Assembly (NCBI RefSeq): GCF_000725495.1
Contig: NZ_JNZD01000030.1
Location: 113,160 to 177,159 of the forward strand
From: Streptomyces aureus
Lineage (GTDB): Bacteria > Actinomycetota > Actinomycetes > Streptomycetales > Streptomycetaceae
Direction of reading: 5' to 3'
Length of the DNA stretch: 64,000 nt
The notes beneath the pieces are model-generated. The model was not told where the DNA came from, ran no database searches, and saw nothing but the letters and a program-made list of their open reading frames with translations. The first letter of the stretch is position 1; every line of letters begins with the position of its first letter. A program made the position numbers and the translations under genes. Below are positions 28,433 through 36,195 of the stretch, one piece after another.

Positions 28433-30073
28433 TCAGCCGGGCGCGGACGGGCCGCCGTCGCGGGTGTCCGGCTCCCCCGTAGGGCCCGCGCCCGTGGACG
28501 CGCCGGCCTCGTCGCCCGCCCCGTCCACGGGCGTCATCGCGGCGGCGCCGCCCTGGAGCCGCTCCAGATCGGAGGGGCGCACCTGGATGACGATGAGGGC
28601 GACCAGCGCGGCGACGACCGCGAAGGCGGCGGCGGCCACGAACGCCCCCGTGATGCCGGACGTCAGCACCTGGCCGCTCCAGGGCGCCGGCAGCTGACCC
28701 GTCCTGCGGAACTGGAGCTTTTGGGCCGGGGTCGCGGTCGACAGGAAATTGGCGACCTGGTGCGTCGCCTCGTTGCGGCTGGCGGTGCCGAACACCGTGA
28801 CCAGGACGGACAGACCGAGGGACCCGCCCACCTGCTGGGTGGCGTTGAGGATGCCGGAGGCGGCGCCCGTGTCCTTGGGCTGCACGCCCGACACCGCCAT
28901 CAGGGTCAGCGAGACGAACTGCAGACCCATGCCGAAGCCGAAGACGAGGGTGGGGCCGAGGATGCTGCCGAGATAAGTGCTGTTCACGTCGGTCAGCGTC
29001 AGCCAGCCGAGGCCCAGCGCGGCCAGGATCGCGCCCACGGCCATGAAGGGTTTGGGGCCCCAGCGGGGCAGGAAGTTGGACGCGACGCCCGCGCCGATGG
29101 CGATGATCACGCTCACCGGGAGGAAGGCGAACCCGGCCTTGAGCGGGCTGAAGCCGAGGATGTTCTGCACGAAGAGCGTGAGGAAGAAGAACATCCCGAA
29201 GATGGCCGCGGACAGGCTGAGCATCATCGCGTAGACACCGGAGCGGTTGCGGTCCTTGAACATCCACAACGGTGTGATGGGCTGTCTCGACCGGCGTTCG
29301 ACGGCGATGAACGCGATCAGGAACGCCAGCGCGGCGCCGAAGGCCGCGAGGGTGAGCGGGTTGCTCCAGCCCTTCTCCGAGGCCCGGATGAAGCCGTAGA
29401 CCAGCAGCACCATGCCGAGTGTCGAGGTGAGGGCGCCGGAGAGGTCGAAGTGGCCGGGATGGCGCTCGGACTCCCTGATGTAACGGGGGGTGGCGAGCAC
29501 GATCAGCAGGCCGATGGGGACGTTCACGAAGAACACCCAGCGCCAGTCGAGCCATTCGACGAGGATGCCGCCCGCCAGCAGCCCGATCGCGCTGCCGCCC
29601 GCGGACACCGCGGCGAACACGCCGAAGGCCCGGTTGCGCTCGGGGCCTTCGCGGAAGGTGGTGGTGATCAGCGACAGTGCGGTGGGTGAGGCGATGGCCC
29701 CGCCGACGCCCTGCAACGAGCGGGCGGCGAGCAACTGCCAGGATTCCTGGGACAGTCCGCCGAGCAGCGACGCGAACACGAAGAGCAGCACGCCGAACAT
29801 GAACATCCGGCGTCTGCCGAGGATGTCGCCGGAGCGTCCGCCGAGCAGCAGCAGACCGCCGAAGGTCAGCGTGTAGGCGTTGATCACCCAGGAGAGGTTC
29901 TCGGTCGAGAAGCCGAGCGAGGTCTGGATGTGCGGCAGCGCGATGTTCACGATGGTGATGTCGAGGACCACCATCAGCTGGCACGAGGCGATGACGAGGA
30001 GTGCGATACCGCTGCCTCGGCCCCGCTGCGGGGACTCGGCAGACTCGGAGGATGTCACGTGATCGGCCGTCAT
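28433..30073 (-). CDS. MFS drug exporter, DHA2 (14-TM) family
   Basis: A 546-residue proton-driven exporter of the EmrB/QacA type with 14 predicted helices. Motif A is present between helices 2 and 3 (GGRSGDILGRRRMF), motif C-like glycines in helix 5 (SAGGSAIGLLAGGILV) and the family motif D LDITIVNIALPHIQ in helix 1. The C-terminal 55 residues are hydrophilic and Asp/Gly-rich. ATG 30073 has no clear SD. An inverted repeat 30 bases upstream (30103-30120) looks like an operator, but no TetR or MarR gene adjoins on that side; the nearest candidate is the MarR gene of the ABC operon 2 kb away. Substrate unknown. Confidence 0.93.
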   Translation of the reverse strand: MTADHVTSSESAESPQRGRGSGIALLVIASCQLMVVLDITIVNIALPHIQTSLGFSTENLSWVINAYTLTFGGLLLLGGRSGDILGRRRMFMFGVLLFVFASLLGGLSQESWQLLAARSLQGVGGAIASPTALSLITTTFREGPERNRAFGVFAAVSAGGSAIGLLAGGILVEWLDWRWVFFVNVPIGLLIVLATPRYIRESERHPGHFDLSGALTSTLGMVLLVYGFIRASEKGWSNPLTLAAFGAALAFLIAFIAVERRSRQPITPLWMFKDRNRSGVYAMMLSLSAAIFGMFFFLTLFVQNILGFSPLKAGFAFLPVSVIIAIGAGVASNFLPRWGPKPFMAVGAILAALGLGWLTLTDVNSTYLGSILGPTLVFGFGMGLQFVSLTLMAVSGVQPKDTGAASGILNATQQVGGSLGLSVLVTVFGTASRNEATHQVANFLSTATPAQKLQFRRTGQLPAPWSGQVLTSGITGAFVAAAAFAVVAALVALIVIQVRPSDLERLQGGAAAMTPVDGAGDEAGASTGAGPTGEPDTRDGGPSAPG

Positions 30074-30102
30074 GGGAGAGGGCCCTGCATCGCGGGTCGG
30101 CG

Positions 30103-30120
30103 GTGAACGCGGACGTTCAC
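30103..30120. promoter_or_regulatory. Operator-like palindrome upstream of the MFS gene
   Basis: GTGAACG (30103-30109) and CGTTCAC (30114-30120) form perfect 7-base arms around CGGA. The element lies 30-47 bases upstream of the MFS start and is typical in size for TetR- or MarR-type repressors. Confidence 0.65.
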
Positions 30121-30179
30121 TCCATCGACGTTAAGCCTGCCCGCCCCGCCTCACCAATCGATCACCGGGCCGGGCGCGG

Positions 30180-31040
30180 TCACCTGGCCAGCCGTCCGAG
30201 CAGCGACGAGGCGGACCAGACGCCGAGGGCCGCGGCGACGGTCAGGACGCCGTAGTCGAGGGGCAGGTGCGCGGGCGTGCCGAGCAACAGGCCGCGCAGG
30301 GCGTCGACTTGGTAGCTGAGCGGGTTGACCAGACTGACGGCTTGGAGCCAGCCGGGCATGACGGCCACCGGGTAGAGGGCGTTGGAGCCGAAGAACAGGG
30401 GCATGGTGATGGCCTGCCCGATGCCCATCAGCCGGTCGCGGGTGAGCACGATGCCCGCGATCGTCATCGACAGGCAGGAGAAGAACGCCGAGCCGAGCAC
30501 GACGGCCACGGCCACGCCGAGCAGGCGCAGCGGGTTCCAGGTCATCGCCACCCCGAGCAGCGCGGCGATCACGACGACCACCACGGCCTGGATCAGCGCC
30601 TTGACCCCGGCGGCGAAGGCCTTGCCGGTGATGAGCGCGGACCGGGGCGTGGGGGTGACGAGGAGCTTGGTGAGGATTCCGGCGTCCCGCTCCCAGATGA
30701 TCATGATGCCGTAGAAGATGGCGATGAACATGGCCGACTGGGCGATGATGCCGGGGGCCAGATAGTCGATGTACGGGATGCCGCCGGTCGGGATCGCGTG
30801 GATCCGGGTGAAGGTCTCACCGAAGATCAGCAGCCAGAGGGCCGGCTGGATCGCCCGGGTGTACAGCTCGGTGCGGTCGTGGCGCAGTTTCTGGAGTTCG
30901 ACGGCGCACAGGGCGGCGACCCGGGCGGGCAGCAGCCGCCAGCCCGTCCGGGCGCTCGGCGGGACCACGAGCAGGTCGAGGCTCCCGGGGCGGACGCTCT
31001 CAGCCGACGCGGGAAGCGGTACGGCGGGTGCTTCGGACAT
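30180..31040 (-). CDS. ABC-2 type transporter permease (DrrB-like)
   Basis: A 286-residue permease with six predicted helices. It begins with a hydrophilic arm, then QPALWLLIFGETFTRI, IPYIDYLAPGIIAQSAMF and the DrrB-type loop IIWERDAGILTKLLVTPTPR, followed by LTRDRLMGIGQAITMPLFFGS and VNPLSYQVDALRGLLLG. It should form the membrane part of an exporter with the ATPase encoded just upstream. ATG 31040 is preferred over one 16 codons earlier, because AGGAG lies about ten bases before it. It overlaps the ATPase gene by 41 bases and is the last gene of a marR-ATPase-permease operon. Cargo unknown. Confidence 0.92.
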   Translation of the reverse strand: MSEAPAVPLPASAESVRPGSLDLLVVPPSARTGWRLLPARVAALCAVELQKLRHDRTELYTRAIQPALWLLIFGETFTRIHAIPTGGIPYIDYLAPGIIAQSAMFIAIFYGIMIIWERDAGILTKLLVTPTPRSALITGKAFAAGVKALIQAVVVVVIAALLGVAMTWNPLRLLGVAVAVVLGSAFFSCLSMTIAGIVLTRDRLMGIGQAITMPLFFGSNALYPVAVMPGWLQAVSLVNPLSYQVDALRGLLLGTPAHLPLDYGVLTVAAALGVWSASSLLGRLAR

Positions 31041-31980
31041 CGCTGAAGTCTCCTGATCGGTCGTCGAGTCCACTGCCGGCGACGTCACGGAAGACGTCCT
31101 CCAGGGTGGGCGGTTCGCCCTCGCCGCTGTTCCCGCGGCGTGCCGCGAGGCCGTCCCGCAACTCCCTCGGCGTGCCGAGCGCGCGGACCCGGCCCCGGTG
31201 CATCAGCGCGACCCGGTCGCAGTACTGGTCGGCCTCGTCCATGTAGTGGGTCGTCACGAGGACGGTCATGCCGGTCGCGGCCCGTACGGCGTTGATGTGC
31301 TCCCACACGCTGGTGCGGGCGATCGGGTCGAGGCCGATGGTCGGCTCGTCCAGGATCAGCAGCCGCGGCGCGCTGACCAGGGCCTGGGCCAGTTCGAGAC
31401 GGCGGACCATGCCCCCGGAGTACGTCTTGGCGAGCCGGTCGGCCACGTCGCCGAGGCCGACCGCGTCGAGTGCCTGGGCGACCCGGGCCGCGCGCTCGCG
31501 CCGGGACACGTCGAAGACCCGGGCGAACAGGGTCACGTTCTCCCGGCCGGTCAGCCCCGAGTCGGCCGACAGTTGCTGCGGCACGTACCCCAACAGGCGT
31601 CGTACCGCCATGCGTTCACGGGTGGCGTCGTGCCCGAAGACACTTACCCTGCCCGCCGGGACCGGCAGCAGGGTGGTGATGCACCGCAAGGCCGTCGTCT
31701 TGCCCGCGCCGTTGGGCCCGAGCAGTCCGAACACCTCGCCGTCGCGGACCGCGAGGTCGAGGCCGTCGACAGCGGTCGTCTCTCCGAAGGCGTAGACGAG
31801 TCCGGCACAGGAGACGGCGTCCGCGGGGCCGTCACCCCGCACCGGGGTATCGGGGCCGGGTTCGGCCTGTCCGGCGGATTCCGGGCCGGGACCGGGTTCG
31901 GCCTGTCCGGCGGATTCCGGGCCGGGGCCGAGTCTGTCCTGTCCCGCGGATTCCGGCCTGGTGCCACCGCGCCGTCTCAT
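31000..31980 (-). CDS. ABC transporter ATP-binding protein (DrrA-like) with N-terminal repeats
   Basis: A 326-residue ATPase. Walker A is LLGPNGAGKTTALR, the Q-loop is LGYVPQQ, the signature is TYSGGMVRRLELAQAL, Walker B is LLILDEPTIGLDP and the switch His is in VTTHYMDEA. The C-terminal part (RALGTPRELRD and onward) is of the DrrA/NatA type, matching the ABC-2 permease that follows. The first 50 residues are unusual: a Pro/Gly/Glu-rich arm made of a 12-residue repeat that includes ESAGQ. Translation is coupled to the MarR gene by a 4-base ATGA overlap. The arm may be dispensable; a later start is possible, but no good SD is seen. Confidence 0.94.
   Translation of the reverse strand: MRRRGGTRPESAGQDRLGPGPESAGQAEPGPGPESAGQAEPGPDTPVRGDGPADAVSCAGLVYAFGETTAVDGLDLAVRDGEVFGLLGPNGAGKTTALRCITTLLPVPAGRVSVFGHDATRERMAVRRLLGYVPQQLSADSGLTGRENVTLFARVFDVSRRERAARVAQALDAVGLGDVADRLAKTYSGGMVRRLELAQALVSAPRLLILDEPTIGLDPIARTSVWEHINAVRAATGMTVLVTTHYMDEADQYCDRVALMHRGRVRALGTPRELRDGLAARRGNSGEGEPPTLEDVFRDVAGSGLDDRSGDFSDVRSTRRTASRVG
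31861..31968 (-). repeat. 36-bp tandem repeats in the ABC ATPase N-terminus
   Basis: Units begin at 31861, 31897 and 31933. The first two are nearly identical, the third diverged. They keep frame and encode a 12-residue Gly/Pro/Glu unit ahead of the nucleotide-binding domain. Confidence 0.88.
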
Positions 31981-32438
31981 CGCTCCTCCGCCTCCTCGTG
32001 CAGCTGTGCCGCCAGTGCCCGCAGGGCCGGAAGCGCGGCTTCCAGGGCGGCGCGGTCGGCCGTGTCGAGGCCGGCCATCCGGCTCCGTACGAGCACCGCG
32101 CGCCGCTGCCGCCAGTCGCTCAGCCGGGCGTCGGCCGCGGGTGTGGACAGCAGCCGCGCGGCGCGCCGGTCGGCCGGGTCCGTCTCGCGGATCAGATAGC
32201 CGTCCCGCACCAGCCGGTTGACCAGCGTCGAGACCGAGTTCCCCGCGAGGTAGAGCTCCTTGGCCGCCTCGGACACGCGGATGCCCGGCCGGTCGACGAC
32301 CAGCCGCAGCAGGTCGACCTCGGCACCGCGCAGGCTCGGCCCGGGCGTGTCCGCCCGCAGCCGCCGTCGGATCAGCCGCTGGAGGCCCGCCAGGGTGTCC
32401 GCCAACGTCTCGGGGAACGGGTCCGCTTCCGCCTTCAC
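31977..32438 (-). CDS. MarR-family repressor of the ABC operon
   Basis: A 153-residue winged-helix protein. The DNA-binding core is PGIRVSEAAKELYLAGNSVS followed by TLVNRLVRDGYLIRETDPAD and RRAARL, the wing typical of MarR. Flanking helices (1-35 and 105-150) form the dimer domain. It is the first gene of a three-gene operon with the DrrAB-like exporter, its stop overlapping the ATPase start by four bases. A perfect 10-base inverted repeat sits ten bases upstream of its ATG (32448-32470), strongly suggesting autoregulation and ligand-induced efflux. The inducer is unknown. Confidence 0.93.
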   Translation of the reverse strand: MKAEADPFPETLADTLAGLQRLIRRRLRADTPGPSLRGAEVDLLRLVVDRPGIRVSEAAKELYLAGNSVSTLVNRLVRDGYLIRETDPADRRAARLLSTPAADARLSDWRQRRAVLVRSRMAGLDTADRAALEAALPALRALAAQLHEEAEER

Positions 32439-32447
32439 GTTCCTGAG

Positions 32448-32470
32448 ATTACCTCTGTGTCAGAGGTAAT
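32448..32470 (-). promoter_or_regulatory. MarR operator palindrome
   Basis: Perfect arms ATTACCTCTG (32448-32457) and CAGAGGTAAT (32461-32470) around TGT, just upstream of the marR start. Its AT-rich ends stand out from the GC-rich surroundings. It is the probable autoregulatory site of the marR-ABC operon. Confidence 0.88.
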
Positions 32471-32520
32471 TCGGGAAAGGGAGGGTCAAGGAAGGCGGGC
32501 CCCCGGGGCGCGGACTCCAG

Positions 32521-32545
32521 GTGTGCACCTCGGTTCGGGGGGTAA
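32521..32545 (+). promoter_or_regulatory. Candidate SigB-type promoter of the STAS gene
   Basis: GTGT (32521-32524), a 15-base spacer and GGGTAA (32540-32545) roughly fit the Streptomyces SigB-family pattern GNNT-N14-16-GGGTAC/T. It lies 74 bases upstream of the STAS start. One -10 base deviates. Confidence 0.35.
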
Positions 32546-32618
32546 CCGTTGACCTGCCCGCCGGCGTACCCCCGCGCCGGATCGATCCCGACGGGCCAGT
32601 TCCCCCTTGGAGGTAACC

Positions 32619-32996
32619 GTGGCGGCCGAAGAGGCTCCTGTGTCCATCGACGCGACCGCGTGCGGTGAGGGCATCGCCCTGGTCACCGTCGCCGGGGAGC
32701 TGGACGTCGAGACAGCTCCCGAGCTGCACAACCGGCTGGCCGACCAGGTCCGCGGCGGCAGGCGGCACCTGCTGCTCGACCTGTCGGCGGTCCCCTTCAT
32801 GGACTCCTCCGGCATCAACGCGCTGCTCAAGGCGCACGACACCGCCGGACGCGCCGGAGGCGGCGTGTGTCTGGTGGCGCCGGCGCCGGTGGTGCGGCGG
32901 GTGCTGGATCTCACGGGCGTCAGTCTCGCGATCCCTTCCGTGGACGACCTGGACGCGGCGCTCGTGCGCATAGGCGAGGGGTCGGCCCGGCACTGA
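32619..32996 (+). CDS. STAS-domain anti-sigma factor antagonist (RsbV/BldG type)
   Basis: A 125-residue single-domain STAS protein. After a short arm it shows IALVTVAGELDVETAPEL (strand and first helix), LLLDLSAVPFMDSSGINALL with the phosphorylatable Ser in DSSG, and VLDLTGVSLAIPSV near the end. Unphosphorylated antagonists of this type bind RsbW-like kinases and release a sigma factor. GTG 32619 was chosen because GGAGG precedes it by five bases; a TTG four codons earlier is less likely. It is monocistronic and isolated from a kinase gene, but several RsbW-like genes and phosphatases lie nearby. Partner unknown. Confidence 0.92.
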   Translation: MAAEEAPVSIDATACGEGIALVTVAGELDVETAPELHNRLADQVRGGRRHLLLDLSAVPFMDSSGINALLKAHDTAGRAGGGVCLVAPAPVVRRVLDLTGVSLAIPSVDDLDAALVRIGEGSARH

Positions 32997-33114
32997 TCGG
33001 CCGGGGCCCGGCCCCGCGCGGGGACCGCGTACACCGCCGAACGAAACGCCCGATACCGACCCAGGAGCCCGCCGGACCCGTGGAAGCCACGGGCGCCGGA
33101 AGCGCATGGGCAAC

Positions 33115-33245
33115 AGTTGCCATTTGACAACTATGAGCGTGAGACAACAGAGTGATCGCCTCACAGAAGGAGAGTGATCACCCGGGACCGAAGGAAGGAG
33201 CCGAGATGGCGCAGTGCGCGAAAGCGGCCGCACCCGTGCGGCCGC
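33115..33245. promoter_or_regulatory. Promoter/operator-like segment and hairpin between convergent genes
   Basis: AGTTG (33115-33119) and CAACT (33128-33132) form an inverted repeat containing TTGACA (33124-33129). Downstream on the plus strand are two SD-like purine runs, the second (33191-33200) directly before ATG 33206. The only frame from that ATG runs antisense through the MarR gene and has no recognisable protein. A perfect 10-base inverted repeat GCGGCCGCAC with complement (33224-33245) follows and suits a terminator for the leftward MarR gene. This lies in the 298-base gap 32997-33294. Confidence 0.45.
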
Positions 33246-33294
33246 GGCACACCGGTCACCGACGACCGGATCCCGGTCCGGGCCGTCGCGCCGT

Positions 33295-33771
33295 TCAGGC
33301 CGAGCGGACGTCGACCGCGTCACCCTCGTGGAGCTGTGCGGCAGCGGCGGCACAGAAGGCCGAGAGCCCCTCGACGAGCGCCGCCCGTCCGGCGGCCGGC
33401 ATCTGCTGGAGAACCGCCTCCACGGCACCCTCGCGGCGCTCGCGCAGTTCCGCGAGGAAGGTCCGGCCCCTGGGGCTGAGGAACAGCCGCAGCTCCCTGC
33501 GACTGACGTCGCTCGGGGTCCGTTCGACGAATCCGACGGCCTGCAGCCGGTCACAGAGCCTGCTGGTCGAGGGGGGCGTGGAGCCGAGCGCGTCGGCGAG
33601 GGTCCGCAGGTTGATCCCCTCCTCGTGCTCCAGGATGAACATGACCCGCAGCTGCGAGGCGGAGACCGGCGCCGTCGAGGCACGGCCCCAGAGGATCTCC
33701 AGCAGCTCGGCCGCCTCGGCGGTCACGCGAGCCACCTCACCGGAGTGCGGACGCGGGCTGGAAGAAGTCAC
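33295..33771 (-). CDS. MarR-family regulator, left flank of the stressosome region
   Basis: A 158-residue winged-helix regulator. Helix-turn-helix: EGINLRTLADALGSTPPSTS then RLCDRLQAVGFVERTPSDVS and RRELRLFLSPRGR. The C-terminal helix carries ALVEGLSAFCAAAAAQLHEG. It is clearly related to the protein at 40449-40976, which has ATLTDLAESVGITLPAASRL and CDRLEAAGLLRRIPHSHSRR. GTG 33771 was chosen because GGAGAG lies upstream at a suitable distance. It diverges from the phosphatase at 33936. TTGTCG-like half-sites lie in the divergent region and a full TTGTCG-N2-CGACAA site lies before the rsbR-like gene, so it may control the stressosome cluster. Ligand unknown. Confidence 0.88.
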   Translation of the reverse strand: MTSSSPRPHSGEVARVTAEAAELLEILWGRASTAPVSASQLRVMFILEHEEGINLRTLADALGSTPPSTSRLCDRLQAVGFVERTPSDVSRRELRLFLSPRGRTFLAELRERREGAVEAVLQQMPAAGRAALVEGLSAFCAAAAAQLHEGDAVDVRSA

Positions 33772-33935
33772 CGTCCAACTCTCCCAGTCTTCTCTGGCGC
33801 TGTCAGCCTGCGGAAGCGACAACAAGGACAAAACAATGGATACCGAAGCCCGCACGTGCTGAACCGCCTCCTCGGCGGCTCACCCGGAGCGTGGACCCGG
33901 CATCGTACTAGTCGAAGAATGGCCTATCCGACATC

Positions 33936-35111
33936 GTGAACAGATTCGTGGCCGCGGAGCGCGCCCTGCGTACCGCGGCACCCCACCAGTTGCTGGACGC
34001 CGTCCGTGACGTGCTGTGCGGTCACTACGCGGCCGACTCCGTCGAACTCTTCATGGCCGACTACGGGCTCACCGTACTGCAGCCCGTGTCGGTGCTTCCG
34101 CACACCCTGGAACCGATCCCGGTGCACACCAGCCCCGAGGGCCGCGCCTTCGGAGCCCAGGAACCCTTCGTCGAGGAGTACGGACAGGAGGCCGTCCGCG
34201 TGCACCTGCCGGTGACCGTGCGCGGCGACCGGCTCGGCGTCCTGTCCGTCACCCTGCCCTCGGCCCGCTGCGACGAGGAGACCGTCGCCGAACTCGCCGA
34301 GGTCGCCGAGGTCCTCGGCCACGAGGTCCTGGTGGCCGAGCGGGACACCGACCTGTACCTCCAGGCGCGCCGCAAGGACCGGCTGACGCTGGCCGCCGAG
34401 ATGCAGTGGCAGCTGCTGCCCGGCCGTTCCTGCTCCCGGCCGGAGTACGAGCTCGGCGCCCAGCTGGAGCCCGCCTACGCGATCTTCGGCGACAACTTCG
34501 ACTGGTCGGCCGACGCCGCCCGGCTGTCCCTCTACGTCACCAACGGCATGGGCGAGGGCATCGAGGCGTCGCTGCTGACCAACCTCGGCATCAACGCGCT
34601 GCGCAACGCGCGGCGGGCCGGCATCCCCCTGCACGACCAGGCGGCGCTGGCCGACCAGGCGATCTATGCCCAGTACCGGGGAGAGCGCTATCTGTCGGTG
34701 CTGATGCTCGACTTCGAGCTGGCCACCGGCCGGATGCGGGTGATCGACGCGGGATCGCCCCAGATGCTGCGGCTGCGCGGCCGGACCGTGGAGCGCGTCG
34801 ACTTCGAGGCCCAGCTGCCCCTCGGCATGTTCGAGGAGACCGACTACCGCGTGCAGGAGTTCCGGGTGGAGCCCGGCGACCGGCTCCTGTTCGTGAGCGA
34901 CGGCGTCCACGCCGTCGCCGGCCCGGGCGGGGAGAAGTACGGGGAGAAGGCCCTCGCCATGGCGATCACTTCCACCCGGCTGCTGCCCGCGACGGAGGTG
35001 CCCCGCGCCGTGCTGAGGGAGCTCAGCGGACACCGGGGCCTGCCCAGGCCCGAGGACGACGCCCTGGTGGTGTGTCTCGACTGGCACGGGCCACAGGACC
35101 CGGGGACGTAG
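33936..35111 (+). CDS. RsbU-like SpoIIE-domain protein with an altered metal site
   Basis: A 391-residue protein with an N-terminal GAF-like domain (about 1-130), a linker helix (RRKDRLTLAAEMQWQLLPG, the usual lead into SpoIIE domains) and a PP2C domain (about 160-385). The first acidic site is kept in modified form (IFGDNFDW), and FVSDGVHAV and DDALVV are present. But the GDVxGHG motif reads VTNGMGEG, with Asn203 for the metal-binding Asp and Glu for His. Loss of one metal ligand usually lowers or abolishes PP2C activity, so a sensory or regulatory role is possible. The start at GTG 33936 has no SD; AT-rich ACTAGT lies at 33907. It precedes the stressosome operon by 181 bases. Confidence 0.85.
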   Translation: MNRFVAAERALRTAAPHQLLDAVRDVLCGHYAADSVELFMADYGLTVLQPVSVLPHTLEPIPVHTSPEGRAFGAQEPFVEEYGQEAVRVHLPVTVRGDRLGVLSVTLPSARCDEETVAELAEVAEVLGHEVLVAERDTDLYLQARRKDRLTLAAEMQWQLLPGRSCSRPEYELGAQLEPAYAIFGDNFDWSADAARLSLYVTNGMGEGIEASLLTNLGINALRNARRAGIPLHDQAALADQAIYAQYRGERYLSVLMLDFELATGRMRVIDAGSPQMLRLRGRTVERVDFEAQLPLGMFEETDYRVQEFRVEPGDRLLFVSDGVHAVAGPGGEKYGEKALAMAITSTRLLPATEVPRAVLRELSGHRGLPRPEDDALVVCLDWHGPQDPGT

Positions 35112-35226
35112 CCGGACCGGCCGCTCCGGAAGGGTCCCCGGGCCCGGCCCGGGCCGGCGGGCCGGGCCCGAGCCGCGGTCCCCGCGGGAAGCGCGGATGC
35201 CGCGCGCGACGGGGCCATGATTACAG

Positions 35227-35240
35227 TTGTCGCACGACAA
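35227..35240 (+). promoter_or_regulatory. TTGTCG-N2-CGACAA operator upstream of the stressosome operon
   Basis: A perfect 6-base inverted repeat, TTGTCG at 35227-35232 and CGACAA at 35235-35240, lies 52 bases before the rsbR start. The pattern is typical of MarR-family sites. A related imperfect site lies at 33115-33132. Confidence 0.6.
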
Positions 35241-35292
35241 GAAACCGTGGCGGGGCGGATCCCGCCCGGCACACGGACCGAGGAGAGACCAC

Positions 35293-36195
35293 GTGGCGGA
35301 CCACCGGACAGCGGTACAGCAGCAGGAGTCGCCGGCGCATGAGGTCGGCGCGTTCCTGCGCCGCCGCAGTGAACAGATCGCCCAGCGCTGGGCCGACGAG
35401 GCGCTCTTCCGCACGGTGTTCACCGTCTCCCGGGACGAGGCCGTGGAGGCGGGCCGGGCCGTCGTGGAGGCACTCGCCTCCGTGGCGGCCGCGGACCGGG
35501 CCGAGGACCTCGGAGCGGCCGGATTCGCCACCGTGCGCGAGCAGCTGGCGCGCATGGCGGCCTCCCGGGCCCGCACGGGCGCCGCCTCCGTCCAGATCGC
35601 CGACGAGGTGGCGGCGCTGCGCCCGGCCGCGTACGAACTGCTCGCGGCGGATCTCGCCGACGCCCCCCGCGCGTTCGCCGAGTCGTGCGCCGTCACGCTC
35701 ACCGCGCTGCTGGGCACCCTGCGCCTGGTCGTCCTGGAGACGGCGCTCAGCGCCGGGCAGGAACTCATCGACCGGCAGCGCCTCCAGCTGCTGGAAGTGG
35801 CCACGCCGGTGATCAAGCTGTGGACCGGAGTGGTCGCCGTCCCGCTGATCGGCACCCTCGACAGCGCGCGCAGCCAGGTGGTGATGGAGAGCCTGCTGGA
35901 CGCCGTCGTCAGCCAGCAGGCCCGGTTCGCCATCCTGGACATCACCGGGGTGCCGACCGTCGACTCGCTGGTCGCCCAGCATCTGATGAAGACCGTGGCC
36001 GCGGCCCGTCTGATGGGAGCGGAGTGCGTCGTCTCCGGCATCCGGCCCGCGATCGCGCAGACCATCGTCCACCTCGGCATCGACCTGGGATCGGTGGTCA
36101 CCCGCGCCAGCCTGGCCGACGCGCTCGAGTACGCCCTGCACCGGCAGGGCATCGCCGTCGTCGACCAGGACCGCAACGGCCCGAGCGCGCGGTGA
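35293..36195 (+). CDS. rsbR: RsbR-type stressosome sensor/scaffold
   Basis: A 300-residue RsbR-like protein: an N-terminal helical, globin-like non-haem module (about 15-160) and a C-terminal STAS domain (about 170-285). The STAS core reads ILDITGVPTVDSLVAQHLMK and is followed by LMGAECVVSGIRPAIAQTIV, both characteristic of RsbR rather than single-domain RsbV. Thr in DITGV and Ser in VDSLV are candidate RsbT phosphorylation sites. GTG 35293 is preceded by GAGGAGAG. It opens a five-gene operon in which every junction is a 4-base overlap. With RsbS it should build the stressosome core that holds RsbT until stress. Confidence 0.94.
   Translation: MADHRTAVQQQESPAHEVGAFLRRRSEQIAQRWADEALFRTVFTVSRDEAVEAGRAVVEALASVAAADRAEDLGAAGFATVREQLARMAASRARTGAASVQIADEVAALRPAAYELLAADLADAPRAFAESCAVTLTALLGTLRLVVLETALSAGQELIDRQRLQLLEVATPVIKLWTGVVAVPLIGTLDSARSQVVMESLLDAVVSQQARFAILDITGVPTVDSLVAQHLMKTVAAARLMGAECVVSGIRPAIAQTIVHLGIDLGSVVTRASLADALEYALHRQGIAVVDQDRNGPSAR

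Noticed and set aside
33206..33862. Plus-strand frame with a good SD before ATG 33206
   Set aside because: Beyond the first codons it is antisense to the MarR gene, Ser/Arg-rich and unrecognisable. The promoter-like signals are reported separately.
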